Shown: positions 32,811 through 44,090, numbered from the stretch's first letter. The stretch is DNA of 64,000 bases from Aplidium turbinatum (GCA_918807975.1 OU964934.1:5146001-5210000), one strand, 5' to 3'. The notes: generated by a model from the letters alone, not told the origin. Translations and numbers: made by a program.

Positions 32811-34392
32811 AGCGAAACTGTCACATATCTCACCAAAATGGTAACGCCACCCATTGATGAGAACTACACACCACATTCCGAGCTACTTCTCTAGTCAACT
32901 TAGTGGAAGCTTGTCAGAGTTTTAAAATGTTTTATGAAAACGCCTTGGGTAGATTTCAAGTTTCATGTGATGCGTACAATTTTTATCACATCTGGTGTAA
33001 CAAAACTGCCATAACATGAGACAAAATCAAAAAAAATTACCTTTTTGACACAATACTTTTCCTTTGTCCAGTAATCCAAGTACAAGTATTTTCAAAGCAC
33101 TTATTTTGATGGCTTTAAACGTTGTCTATTTTCTTTGTGGATGTCAGTAGCAAAGTTACTGCCAGAGCTGCGATTTTTGCCTTTTTTGGCGGCAATGCCG
33201 CTCGACACCTGGCATCAAAGATTTCGACCCTTTTTGCACACTTTTCGTACACTTTTCGCACATTTTGCCGCTGTGTGCCACACGTTTCGTGCTATTCGAC
33301 ACAGTGGGTTTCTTTTATAGATAAAATAACCGAAATAGGCTACTTTTAGTTGTCAACGTCATTGCCAGTTTGTATTTCGCCGTATGAGCCAATTAACATA
33401 ATTGACTCTATGGGATACTTATTACGCAAGTGTTTTGCATCTAGAAAATAGCCTATTCGTTGGCATCAGGGACCTGGTTGGCATGTGCAGCCTACCGATT
33501 TCACTGACGAAACCATTGTAGCGATAAGTACTTGACTGTCTGTTTCCAAATGGTTGACATTTCTATCTTCAAAAAAAGAGTACCGGATCTATCCGGTCTA
33601 AAGTCATACAGAGGCAGCAAAATCAAGATCTAGCAGCAAGCATGCCCTGGCATTAATGTTTGTCTTGTTACTAATGTTCGTTCCTTTCACTGTTATATTA
33701 ATTAATTTGTTCAATTGTGTTACTTTATGTGATTTGATTTATTTTGTTGCAATGTTGTACGAAAAGGCTTGTTTGCCATCTCGGCACACCTTAAACGCTG
33801 TAACATTACGCCGTTGTTTCGTATTATCGTAGTATTGTTCCATTTTATTTTCACAGTTTATTTTTCGCTTTTTCTTCGCTGTGTTTCTTGGTAACTTGCA
33901 GACTTCGCTCTTAACTGTGTTTGCGTGCTGGTACGTGCATAACCATTACGTACTAAGCAAGACTAAAAAGATGCCAAAAATCTCCATCACGCAGTAGATT
34001 ACGCTAGCGGTATAGTCTAAGAAGGGCTTATTCTTTTGCGATCCTCAGTTTCACTTTTATAACAGTTCTCTTCCTGGAGCAAAACAAATAATATACACAT
34101 CCGGTAGGTATATACATAACTTAGCGCTTGATGCTCCTTTGCAATCACTCAACCAGCGTGCAATCAAAAACTTAAGTAAGTAACTCTGACGTACATCCAC
34201 ACAACTTGTACGGTACTGTAATTCGCGGCCAAACGCTTGTCTGACTCTTGTGACATCATATTCCTATTCGATAAACAAATGCAGAATTTTTGGTCTCGAC
34301 AAGAAAGAAAAAATCGCAGCCCTGGTTGCAGCTATGAGCTATTTAAAGATTCTTCATCAATGACTAAATCTTTTTCCTATATTTTACTGCAG
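32811..34392. other. Intronic or intergenic DNA, no supported exon
   Basis: AT-rich sequence ending in the polypyrimidine/AG acceptor (TTTTACTGCAG) of the next exon. Frames of 60-80 codons near 33122-33349 and 34237-34476 show no family similarity. Confidence 0.4.
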
Positions 34393-36743
34393 CTTGAATG
34401 CGCAAATTCCAAAATCTCGCTTCAATCGCCCAGTTCCGAAGCCAGAGGACAACCAATACAGAAAAGAGTTTGCTAAAGCTGCAAGAAAGGGTCGAGGTGA
34501 ATCAGAATCTGAACCCTCTGGCTCAGAAAGTGAATGTGATGATTATGAAGACAAAATCACTCACACACATGATCCAGATTTCAAACAGAGGAAGGAATTT
34601 GAAGATGTTGAAGAAGGAAAGGGTAATGATGTAAAACCTGATTGTGATAGGCAAAGTACAAGCAAGCAAAGTCGACCTGAAGAAAACAAAGCAACAGAAC
34701 CGTCTACAAAACAAAGTGCTTCGAAAGATATAAAGGAAAGTGAAAGCTCTTCCAACAAGGAGAGTTTTGTTGAAGAAGGGAAGACTGACAAAATAGATAA
34801 AGAAGTTGCACATAATAATAACAACAATGATGACAATAAAAAAGTTAGCGATGGTGAGTGGAATTAACAATATCCTTTATCAATAAATTTAATATACCGG
34901 TACTATAAATGCTGTTTTTGAAAGTATTTATGACTTCAGAAATTATAACTTTGTACAGTATAAAGGTAAAGTGTTCCATTTGTTAATCAATTGATTTGAA
35001 AATGAATGTCTCAGTTAGAGGATTTGTTTGATGATGCTCCTTGACTTGTTGTTTTCTCTTTGTGGTGGATTGCTTCTTTGATTGAAAAATTGATTCATGT
35101 TTTTAATTAAATCGCCTCTTTCTCACGTCTGATTGCATAACTGGATAGTGGATATTTCCAGAGGTTAATTCATCAGTGTTAATATGCTTCTGAAATTTAA
35201 TAATTCAGTGAACCTGTTTTGAAGTCTTTCCATTTTGTCGATGTAAACTTTTGAAACTGGGTTCGTAGCCACTTTTCAATGGTACAACCTATCAGGATTT
35301 TCGGATACCAGACTTTTTGAATTTGATTTCAAAACTGTTAAATTTGAAAAATAGCCTGTAGTGTATAGTGTATGTTTCACACCCATAAGTTGTGCTCATA
35401 GCCACTGGCCTAGGTGCACAACTGCACATAGCATTGTCTTTAGCTTCAAGTTGGGCAACATTTGTTAATGAACATTTCTTATAAAAATTGAAATTTTGTA
35501 CTTTATAAAACCATGCTTTCAACTCTATACTTGCTTTGAAACCAAGCAACTCAGGTTTCAGATTCTGTGGGCTTCCATCACATGGTCAAATTGTCACACT
35601 AAAAGTTTGAACACGTTGTCATATTCAAGCAGAAGATCAAAACTCGTTTGAATTGTGGTACCCGGACATTTTGCCGAAAGGACATTTTGCCGAAAGACAT
35701 TTTGCCGAAAGACATTTTGCCGAAAGACATTTTGCCGAAAGGACATTTTGCCGAAAGCCATTTTGCTAAATGGACATTTTTCCGAAACTCATTTTTGGGT
35801 TATATGTATCAATATTCTCCACAATGACTTTTAGTCTATCGTTCACAACCTTAGTCCTTTCGGCAATTTGTCCATCGGCAAAATGTCTTTCGGCAAAATC
35901 TCCTTTCGGCAAAATGTCCTTTCGGCAAAATGTCTTTCGGCAAAATGTCTTTCGGCAAAATGTCCTTTCGGCAAAATGTCCGTGCACGTGAATTGTTTCC
36001 AACAGCTTGGTGATTTGAATGACGGTAATAACCTGTCATTTTTACACAAAACAAAATACTCGACAGTATCAACAAGGCGAAGCAAATATTTCAACTAGGC
36101 CCCACATGGCCCTCTGGTTGAACATAGTGTATCGTCATTTGAACGGTCATTACTTTGTCAAATAATATTTTGTATTGTGATAGATGGTGATCTTGTAGCA
36201 GCTACTAATGATTCAACACAGAAAACCGGGAACAATCACGACAAATCTACGAAAGAGGAGCAAACGAAACAAATAGAGGTTCGTTGAAGTCAAAACTCAC
36301 CCAGGGGTTTTATGATTGAAAGTTTGTAAGGGTGTTGCGGTATTGCCTTTATGCTTACTAAGATTTTGTGTGGTGAGATTATTTGCAATTAATCAAAAAA
36401 AATGTGGTTTTTAGGCAATAGTTGGTTGGTTTGAATCTTTATCCTTGTACTGAAAAAGCCTCTGAAAGGTTATTCCTGGCAGTTTCGCATACTTGTAGAA
36501 TGTAGATGCTTTGAACTCCTGACGCAGGCCCAGTTATCGAGATTGACGGAGTGAAGTTTGTGTTTGTTGAAGTGTTGTTAGTGGTTTGTTTCAACGATTA
36601 GGTGCCGCTGAATGGAGAGCAGTCCTTAAAATGGTGGTTTTAATGTGTAAATGTTACAGCAATTCTATCATTATTTTATTTCTATGATTACAAATACTAT
36701 TTTTTTCTAGAAAGGTACCAGCCTTGGAATAGAAGAACAATGA
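34393..36743 (+). CDS. Acidic low-complexity protein, three 3' exons (likely end of the Hip-like gene)
   Basis: Exons 34393-34853, 36184-36278 and 36711-36743 splice in frame. The first starts one base before a codon boundary (phase fits the exon ending 18156) and ends G|GTGAGT. The second ends at GAG|GTTCGT. The last reads KGTSLGIEEQ and stops with TGA. The first exon begins LNAQIPKSRFNRPVPKPED and becomes strongly charged (SESEPSGSESECDDYED, then K/E/S-rich and NNNNNDDN). No TPR or STI1 repeats, which full-length Hip would have, are seen. No ATG opens the first exon, so an upstream exon is required. If the second donor is not used the frame would end four codons later as VR. Function not recognised from this part alone. 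Likely nuclear or cytosolic, disordered. Confidence 0.55.
35669..35984. mobile_element. Foldback MITE built of GACATTTTGCCGAAAG units
   Basis: Left arm 35669-35770 has about seven head-to-tail units of GACATTTTGCCGAAAG (16-17 bp). Right arm 35862-35984 has about eight inverted units. A unique core of ~90 bp lies between. Ends are CGGACATTTTGCC and its complement. It sits in the intron between the first two exons of the acidic protein. Target duplication not clear. Confidence 0.8.
36420..36620 (-). mobile_element. SINE1 fragment
   Basis: GGCAGTTTCGCATACTTGTA, CTGACGCAGGCCCAGTTATC and GAGATTGACGGAGTGAAGTT match the 3' half of the SINE at 40300-40618, minus strand. The tRNA head is absent. Confidence 0.7.
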
Positions 36744-38061
36744 CAGTAATCACTGAAACTGTGGTGAGCCATTCACTCAGGCTGACTTTCCGCGAAAGTA
36801 GTTGACACGACGTTTAACTTTATTGAGCCTTTTTAGACTATAGTGATTCTTTGTAGCTTTTCAGGAAATACCTTTCGTTTTTTGTCTGATCAGCGTTTTT
36901 GATTCAACTATAGCTTTTAATTTTCTTAATTGTGTATCGATTGTGCTTGTATCTCCATCGTGACAATTTGTAGTTTTCATTAGCGATGCAGCGCAAACGA
37001 TCAAGTTGCTTGGCCTGTTCTAACGCAAGTGCACTTCCTCCTTTTTATATTTTAAGGCAGTTGCTGACTTGCTACTTATGCTCGTTCAAGTTTGACAAAA
37101 ATCAGCTCAGCTTGTGACCACTCAAAACATAGATATCGACACACTGCTGTTATTTATGGTTATATTCAATCTCCACTTCAAATAGATTGCGCATCAACGT
37201 GATTATCTGTTTCCATGAGTCACTGTTTGTAGCTCGCTCAGTGTCGTCAAATTGAGTTCGGTCTATGCCTGGACGTTGTCATGCCATCGACTTGGTGGTC
37301 TGCTTATTTTTCTCTTTCCGTTAACTTTTTCTTCCATGCAGATTTTGCGGTCTCCCTACTGTATTTTGATCTTTTTAGTATGGCCGAACAGATTTAGAGT
37401 TTTTGATTTTACTGTTGCTGCAATTGGGTGTTTTGCGGTCTCCCTACTGTATTTTGATCTTTTTAGTATGGCCGAACAGATTTAGAGTTTTTGATTTTAC
37501 TGTTGCTGCAATTGGGTGTGGCTTCGTTATTGTCAATAGGTCTTCTATTTAATTTAATTTATGATTAAACCCGCTGAATGCTCAGAGCTTCATATCTTAC
37601 TGTAAATTAAGGTTTGGTCTTGTAAGCTAACAGTGTGACACTTACTGTATATGCAAAAACTCTGTTTAGTAAATGTTTGTATCAATGTATCAACGATTCA
37701 CTGCAGTCAAGCTCAGAATTTTGTACAGCTTTGTTGTATTATCAAACTCATACCTACGTTCATTTTATTTTTTCAGGTTTTTGAACAGGTTTTACAAATC
37801 AAAAAATTGAATAAAATCAAGCTTGTCCAGAATAGGTTCAATTTTGAATTATATGTATTGCAATTTACTTACAGAAGTGCTAGTTTCGTGTTCGTTTAGT
37901 GATTTTTTACAGCTGTGAATGTAAATAATTTGTGATTTAATCGGCCACCCCCACTAGTGGGGAACAAACCGACGAAGGATTATGATGATGATGATACATG
38001 ACTTAAAAAATTTTCCTGTGTTGTTATATAAACCTTTCTTTGCCGGCACTTGATCTGCACT
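36744..38061. other. 3' flank of the acidic-protein gene, no further gene
   Basis: AT-rich. Holds an 88-bp tandem duplication and a short GATGATGATGAT run near 37982. No clear polyadenylation signal close to the stop codon. Confidence 0.4.
37343..37518 (+). repeat. 88-bp tandem duplication
   Basis: TTTTGCGGTCTCCCTACTGT starts at 37343 and again at 37431. The two 88-bp units, running through TATGGCCGAACAGATTTAGA to GCAATTGGGTG, appear identical. A recent local duplication or an assembly effect. Confidence 0.9.
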
Positions 38062-38150
38062 TGGCGTGACTTCTGGAACGAAATAGCTTCAAGATCAAGC
38101 GGCGCTAGTTCGACTCTCGGGGTGTGCGCTGGAACAACGCACGTTAACCG
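38062..38150 (+). mobile_element. SINE1 5' fragment (tRNA-derived head)
   Basis: GCGTGACTTCTGGAACGAA, AGATCAAGCGGCGCTAGTTC and GACTCTCGGGGTGTGCGCT match the head of the SINE at 40300-40618, including the pol III B-box AGTTCGACTC. The A-box is missing. Confidence 0.7.
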
Positions 38151-39213
38151 TATCTGTTACTGCTTTCTTTTGGCGGCAAGAGTTACTGGCCGAGACCATC
38201 AGATCCACGTCTCTCTTATTGCTAATTACTCCATCGGCTTTTATCAAATAACACCAGAAAAAAGTATGCCGTTGGTCAAAAGCCTTATCTATCACTCTAT
38301 CAATTTATTTCGCAAAATATATTCGTGATTGTGTATTTTAGGTAGAAAAGATGATAAAGACTTGGTTTTTGACCTATTTTCGCCATTTCTTGGTCAAATT
38401 TCTCAGTTCACATTTTATTTTGAAAGTCTTCTTGCATTGAACACAGAATTTCATCAATTTTGTTTTTCCGTTTCTGTGCAAACAGTATTCCATGCACTTT
38501 TTGCACTACAAAGCAATTTGCGCAAATAACAAATTACCTTCCTAATTATTGTCTGCCAGCAAAAAATGACTCATATCGCGTCAAGGCGTTGGTCAGAGAC
38601 CTACTCCCTACCCAGAATTTTTAGACAGTTTCAGTCACAGCAATGATCGCAAAAATCTGCAAAATGTGACAAATCAGGCACGATCTCTAGGTAGCCATCA
38701 AGCCTTCACCTTTTTCGACAAGGCTAAGCCTTAACGAAATTGTTAAATTATTTGCAAGTAGACTAATATGATTAAAACAGTAGGCTGCACAAAACCGTTA
38801 CGATGCTAAAAACGGCGTTAACTAAAAAGCCGTTACTTTCCTTGCTAAGTCATAAGAGTGTAGGTACCTTTTCCATGCCACGATTTCTTTTGCTGTAGGT
38901 TAGGTGTTACACATGACACATTGCACTTTTAGACATTTGTTTCAAGTAGCCTAACTAACAAACGAACCAAACTGAGTTGGTAATCAACAACGTCTACAAG
39001 CGTTGTATCAATATGAAAGGTGGCCAGGGTAAAAGAATATTTTTTGTGAAAGTGTGAGCATGGCCTTTAAAATGTCGTTGAATACCTTACAGTGAACCAG
39101 GCAACGAACGTTCAACAACAGTTCCATAAGATGTGCCAATTTTCTGTAGAATTTATAAATCAGCATGTTACATTGGTATTGCCTACAAAATGTTTAGAAA
39201 ACAAATAGCCACA
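38151..39213. other. Intergenic DNA, no gene
   Basis: AT-rich. Contains a weak copy of the dispersed palindrome near 38982-39030 (ATCAACAACGTCTACAAGCG then GTTGTATCAATATGAAA). No other feature supported. Confidence 0.4.
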
Positions 39214-39216
39214 TAA

Positions 39217-39427
39217 GGGAACGTTCAAATATTACGTAACGCCTTCGAGGGGGGGGGGGTTATGCAAAGCGTTACGTTAGCGTCACATCGGGAGGGGAGG
39301 GGGTTCAAGCAAAACGTTACGGAATGGTAGTTTTTTTGTGCTAAATTCGTAGTGAAAAAGCGTTACATGGGGGAGGGGGGGTCAAAAATTCGGAAAAAAA
39401 AGCGTTACGTATTATTTAAACGTTCCC
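39217..39427. mobile_element. 211-bp PIF/Harbinger-like MITE
   Basis: Terminal inverted repeats GGGAACGTTCAAATATTACG against the complement of CGTATTATTTAAACGTTCCC. The flanking 3-bp repeat TAA (39214-39216 and 39428-39430) fits the TWA duplication of PIF/Harbinger. The interior repeats GCGTTAC with G-rich runs. Confidence 0.75.
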
Positions 39428-39460
39428 TAAACCGTCGTTGAAACGTCACCAAGCAATATA

Positions 39461-39619
39461 CAGTAGAACTCGGTTAATCCGAATTCGATTTGACCGGCGA
39501 TTCCATCCGGATTAGGCGAAGATCCGGATTAACCGATGACGGTTCTATCAAACCTGACTCATTTGTACTTCCAGTTTCATCCGGATTAGGCGAAGATCCG
39601 GATTAACCGAGTTCTACTG
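39461..39619. mobile_element. 159-bp pogo/Tigger-type MITE
   Basis: Begins CAGTAGAACTCGGTTAATCC and ends with its complement, flanked by TA (39459-39460 and 39620-39621). Inner repeats of CATCCGGATTAGGCGAAGAT occur twice. The terminus is characteristic of pogo/Tigger elements. Confidence 0.9.
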
Positions 39620-39621
39620 TA

Positions 39622-40031
39622 ATCTCTTTGAAAACATAAGCATGAAAACTCAAACTGTCAAAAAAGAGGACATTTGAGCATTTTTTAGTGTCCTTGGAGG
39701 ACAATTCATTTTTCTTGAAAAAAGAGGACAAATCCTCTTAAAAGAGGACGTAGGCTATGGTAGCCCTATTGTATGCGTAAGTAATGTTAGCAAGCACGGT
39801 TAGGACAGTGATGGTAAGTGAAATCTGTAGCCTAGGCCTACTGCTAATTGCTGTTCCGATGTAGTATTTGGCAGTCGGGTAGGTTTATATGCGCATGAGC
39901 TTACAATGGAGTGGTTTGAACCCACCAGGCAAAACATACTAACCACTTGGTAAAAGTGTTGAAATGTTCTTTTTGGTAAAGCCAATGTTTGTTGTACCCC
40001 CAAAGTATTTTGCTAGGTTACGCCTACGTAT
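39622..40031. other. Spacer between MITE and piggyBac-type element
   Basis: Contains a run of AAAAGAGGACA-like words near 39660-39750. No gene supported. Confidence 0.4.
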
Positions 40032-40299
40032 TTAACCCTTATCCTGTAATTACTGTTCTGTAACACAAACAGCGATTACGGGCCTCTCAGGCCCAATACT
40101 AACATAATATGAAAAAGTAAGTCAATCGTATTTCAATTCATTACATCGGCTGTATTCGCTTTCAGAAAATGAGTGTAGGCCAATGTTGCCTAATGCACGG
40201 ATGTAGCAACGGGGTTGCCCAGGGGAGGAACTGCCCCCCTAAAAATTTTATTTTGCCCTCCGGAAAATTGCGATCCCAAAATTGCCACAGAATGTGCTA

Positions 40300-40618
40300 A
40301 ATTGGTTGATTGATTGATTGAATCTTTATCCTCGGACTGGAAAAGCTTCTTGCAGAGCTTAATCCTGACAGTTTCGCATACTTGTAGAGGCTTTGAATCA
40401 CTGACGCAGGCCCGGTCAACGAGATTGACAGAGTGAAGTTTCCGATTGTTGAAGTCTTGTTGCCGGGGAACTATTCCATCCATTACATGGAATAGTTCCC
40501 CGGCAACAGTCCTTAACGTGGGTTGCTCAAGCGCACACCCCGAGAGTCGAACCAGCGCCGCTTGATCTTGAAGCTTCTTCGTTCCAGAAGTGACGCGCAA
40601 ACCAATTGAGCTATCGGG
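40300..40618 (-). mobile_element. SINE1, full-length tRNA-derived SINE
   Basis: On the minus strand it opens GCCCCGATAGCTCAATTGG (A-box TAGCTCAATTGG), then GCGCTGGTTCGACTCTCGGG (B-box GGTTCGACTC), then a 48-bp perfect inverted repeat around TTGCCGGGGAACTATTCCAT. The body follows, and an AATCAATCAATCAA tail. Other copies or fragments lie at 12.1, 14.9, 36.5 and 38.1 kb. Confidence 0.85.
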
Positions 40619-41150
40619 GCGGACAATGTAGCTCTACCGTTTCAAAATTATTTTCTTGGAGTGACTCCAGATTTTATCTTTTTCCCCCAAATGTTTTGAA
40701 ACTGGTTTCATTCTTGCAATAATTAACAACAAAAAACTACATTTTCAGCCTTTCCAGTGTCAAAATCAAACAACTGTAGGCTACAGTAGTTATATAAAAA
40801 ACACATGTATTAAGCAACTACTGTATTGTAATACAGTCATAACTTAGTGATATAATTGAAATAGGTTATGGGCACACCAATAGAATGCTCAGTAAGCAAT
40901 ACCAGTAATCACTTCAATGTTCACAGTTTTAAATCTTTGTAAAACTATACAGTAAATGTAGCCTATGTTTCATTGGATATAAAGCAATGAATTTGCAGCC
41001 CAATTATGTTACTGAAATTTAACGTTTTGTCTACTACTATCTATGTAAATGAATTAACATATCATTTTCAGCCTGTGAGAGCCCACTGCAGAGCGTAAGC
41101 CTTCCCCTTTTCATGCCTATTTACATGATTAGGCCATGTGCTAGTTGGTA

Positions 41151-41490
41151 CTAATTGGTTGTATTGCATTGTTTGTCAATGTCGTCCCTCCATCTCACTT
41201 GTGGTTTTCCTTTCTTTCTTTTGGTTTCTCGTGGTGTCCATGTTGTTAATTTTTTAATCCATCTACTGTCCTGATATCTTGCTATATGACCTGCCCAGGA
41301 CCATTTTAGTTTCTTGTTTGTGCTAAACATATCTCGTAATTTCGTTTGGTTTCTGATCCATTCGGCAGTCTTTTTATCTCGCCATGTTAAACCCATCATG
41401 ATTCGTTCATGTGCTCTCTGCATAGTTCTTAGTTTAAGTGTACCGTAATTTCTTTGTAAGGTTCCAAGTTTCTGCACCATATGTAGCGGT
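41151..41490 (-). mobile_element. RTE-like LINE 3' fragment
   Basis: The minus-strand frame LRTMQRAHERIMMGLTWRDK, then KLKWSWAGHIARYQDSRW and GKPQVRWRDDI is the well-known C-terminus of RTE-type endonuclease-reverse-transcriptases. Open but strongly 5'-truncated. Confidence 0.85.
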
Positions 41491-41689
41491 TGGAAGGATG
41501 CATTGATCGTTATACATATTATATATACGGAATTAACATATACGGAAACAAAATGAAAAGAACGTAATGTGAATGGTGGACAAACACAACCCTAACCCAA
41601 GATAAATGAGCTCCACACTCAAGAGAGCCCCCCCGACATCCAAATCATTCCCCAATCCCACCCTGAAACCCCAATTGGAGCTATACTCA

Positions 41690-41995
41690 GGTTGGGATAG
41701 TGGCCGAGTGGCGCGTTGGGCTCGCAGTCGAGACCCTGCATGTTTGACTCCAGCCACCCGCACTTGCTGTTGTTTCTCTGGGCAAGAACTTAACGATAAT
41801 TGCCTCTACCCAGTGATCGATTTCGAGTAATGGGTAGTACCAAATTTAAGTCATAAGTATAGTAGACAACCTGAAACAGACATTGCCGTCGGCTGCAGCG
41901 TGGGTCAGGTGTATGTCGGAAGGCGTACACCGATGCATAGCGCTCAAGTCCACTTTCCCGCAATGCAGGATAAAGATAAACAAACAAACAAACTC
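41690..41995 (+). mobile_element. SINE2, tRNA-derived (class II tRNA head)
   Basis: A-box TGGCCGAGTGGCGCG, anticodon-arm remnant TCGCAGTCGAGACCC, B-box GTTTGACTCC, then a body shared with 50784-51110 (ATCGATTTCGAGTAATGGGT, CGTACACCGATGCATAGCGC) and an AAACAAACAAACAAA tail. Confidence 0.85.
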
Positions 41996-43412
41996 TCTAA
42001 ACAGCCGCTGCAGAACACAGAACGACACAGCTCAGAGATGGCAAGGTCACCAATCTTAAGTCGACACTTCACGCTACGCAAGACCGATGTTCGTACCCAA
42101 ATCAAAGTCAACACAGGCCAGTTCTAGAATTACTGACTCATGAACTTTAAAATGGGCGAACACCACCTCGCTGGTGTATGCCTACCACTTCTTAATTCTA
42201 TTACAATTTAGATTATAATCTAAAGTTTACTCTAAACTACAACCGGGCCTCCGAGGCCGTAAATTGCAATTTGAGGTGTACTTTTGTTTTTAGCCAACAA
42301 AAATTGTTTTGGACTTATTAATCCTTACACTCCGGTTTTAAGTTTTGCAAACGACACTATTTTAGGCATTTCTAGAGCAACAGCTCTAAAAAGCAAAAAA
42401 GAAAAAAATTAAAAGAATTTTCTCTCTCACCGGGCCTCCCAGGCCCGTAATTACAGGATAAGGGTTAAAAGTGATAGGTTAGTGAAATTTCGAATAACTG
42501 TAATTGTAGAGAAAAATCGCTTTCAAATGTAGCTAAGCAAATTAAACCTCTTAATTTGTCAATTTTTGTCTATAAAAAAAAATTAAGACAATTTATTGAG
42601 CATGCTAATTTTCCATGCTAGCTTCTACCATGGATATACAGATATAAGTTCTGGGTGGAATGACCCCAATGTTCATGACCATTGCCAGTATTTTTGATTA
42701 AAACTCTTTAATGTGTAGCCTACCGACTGTTGCAGTCGGTACAAATGCTTTTGGCTTTCATTCCAAGCAAAGCACGTGTAGCTATAACCAGTGATGGGCA
42801 TTATCGGCGATAATTATCGGCGATAAATTTTTATCGCTTATCGTTATCGCTCAATTATTTTTTCAGTTATCGTTTATCGTTATCACCAAAGACAATATTT
42901 GATTATCGCCGATAATTAATCGCCGATAAATTTTATTTCGGATCAACACACAAGTGGAAAGACAATGAAAAGTAATATTTTTACTAGCCATCTAGTTAAT
43001 GATACTAAAATTAAAACCAGTTCTTCTTCAGTGCCTGAAGTGTGTGTGCACAGGTCGTTGTCAAGGGAGGGGGCACGCCCCCTGCAGCGACGGACCTAAC
43101 AACACAATAACTTTTAGAGTTGCAAATTGCAATGCAATGAAATGCATGCAACAAGGCCCCAGCCAGCAAGCCCATATGGGCCCCATATACTATTTTAATG
43201 GGCTTGTGGGCATGTGGGTTTTATGTGGGTTTTTTTGTTTTTGCCATATGCGCCCAATATGGGCTTTCTTGCAGAATGTGTTGCTAAATGACAAGGTGGA
43301 ATATAAAACTTCCAATCTTCAAATGCGTGATCATATAAATGCATTTTAAGAAATTTAGCCACATAAAATTATTGATCATGGGCTAAGCATGAAATATTGA
43401 TGGGCTTCCCAC

Positions 43413-43645
43413 TTTGTTTATGGGCTGCCCACATTTTTTATGGGCAGAACATGGGCAGCCCACATTTTTTATGGGCAGATCATGGGCTACCCACATTTTT
43501 TATGGGCAGACCATGGGCTGCCCACATTTTTTATGGGCAGACCATGGGCTACCCACATTTTTCATGGGCAGGCCATGGGCTGCCCACATTTTTTATGCGC
43601 AGACCATGGACTGCCACACATTTTTTATGGGCAGACCATGGGCTA
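43413..43645 (+). repeat. 31-bp minisatellite
   Basis: About seven units of CCCACATTTTTTATGGGCAG followed by ACCATGGGCTG, period 31. Each unit contains inverted GCCCAC/GTGGGC-like and CCATGG words, so single units can fold. Not coding: the period is not divisible by three. Confidence 0.9.
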
Positions 43646-43797
43646 CCCACACAGTGATTCAAAGGTTTGTGGGCAACCCATACTAATATGATATACACCT
43701 CGATCAGCATTTGTCTAGACTTTGAGATTTTTTAGTTGTCTCAAACGACTTTTGTTGATCTTTTAAACAAACACAAAATGAAATTGAACAAGCAAAA

Positions 43798-43955
43798 TTA
43801 CTGGAGGCACCTTGCTATGCATTGCGCAAAGCTCACTGCTTGCAGTTAGAGCACTTTAGCAAGGTTAGCAGTAGTACTATTTTTTGTGCTTACGTACCAC
43901 AAATAGGAAAATGTCACATGGATCTATATACCTACTCGTGCGTTGTTGATCAAAA
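43798..43955 (+). repeat. Copy of the TOP1-intron-4 repeat
   Basis: GGAGGCACCTTGCTATGCAT, CTCACTGCTTGCAG and ATAGGAAAATGTCACATGG appear in the same order as in reverse complement at 3035-3170. Confidence 0.65.
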
Positions 43956-44021
43956 TAAAACAGTTCATCATCGTGTGCACTGTCTGCAGTGGACGCTCTT
44001 GGCTTACGCCGATTGAGCACT

Positions 44022-44090
44022 TTACTGGGGGCATCTTGCAATGCATTGCGCAAAGTTCACTGCTTGCAGTTTGGCATTTGTCTGCAGACT
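44022..44090 (+). repeat. Second, partial copy of the TOP1-intron-4 repeat
   Basis: GGGGGCATCTTGCAATGCAT, then GCGCAAAGTTCACTGC and TTGCAGTTTGG. A direct partial copy 225 bp after the first. Confidence 0.6.

Larger units (their letters stand above)
40036..42464. mobile_element. 2.4-kb piggyBac-type element loaded with LINE and SINE insertions
   Basis: 18-bp terminal inverted repeats CCCTTATCCTGTAATTAC, each bordered by TTAA (40032-40035 and 42465-42468), the target always used by piggyBac. Subterminal CGGGCCTC/AGGCCCG motifs repeat on both sides and near 42243. No transposase remains. Much of the interior is later insertions: a SINE1, an RTE-like LINE fragment and a SINE2. Confidence 0.8.

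Noticed and set aside
32588-32894. Several overlapping frames with GRRAKWATSQVGD-like repeats
   Set aside because: Products of the 16-bp minisatellite, open in all frames because the unit lacks stops.
35766-36098. Frames rich in AERTFCRK and GKMSFRQN
   Set aside because: Translations of the GACATTTTGCCGAAAG foldback MITE.
43397-43691. Repetitive frames with GLPTFFMGRPWA-like repeats
   Set aside because: The 31-bp minisatellite read in three frames, not a protein repeat.
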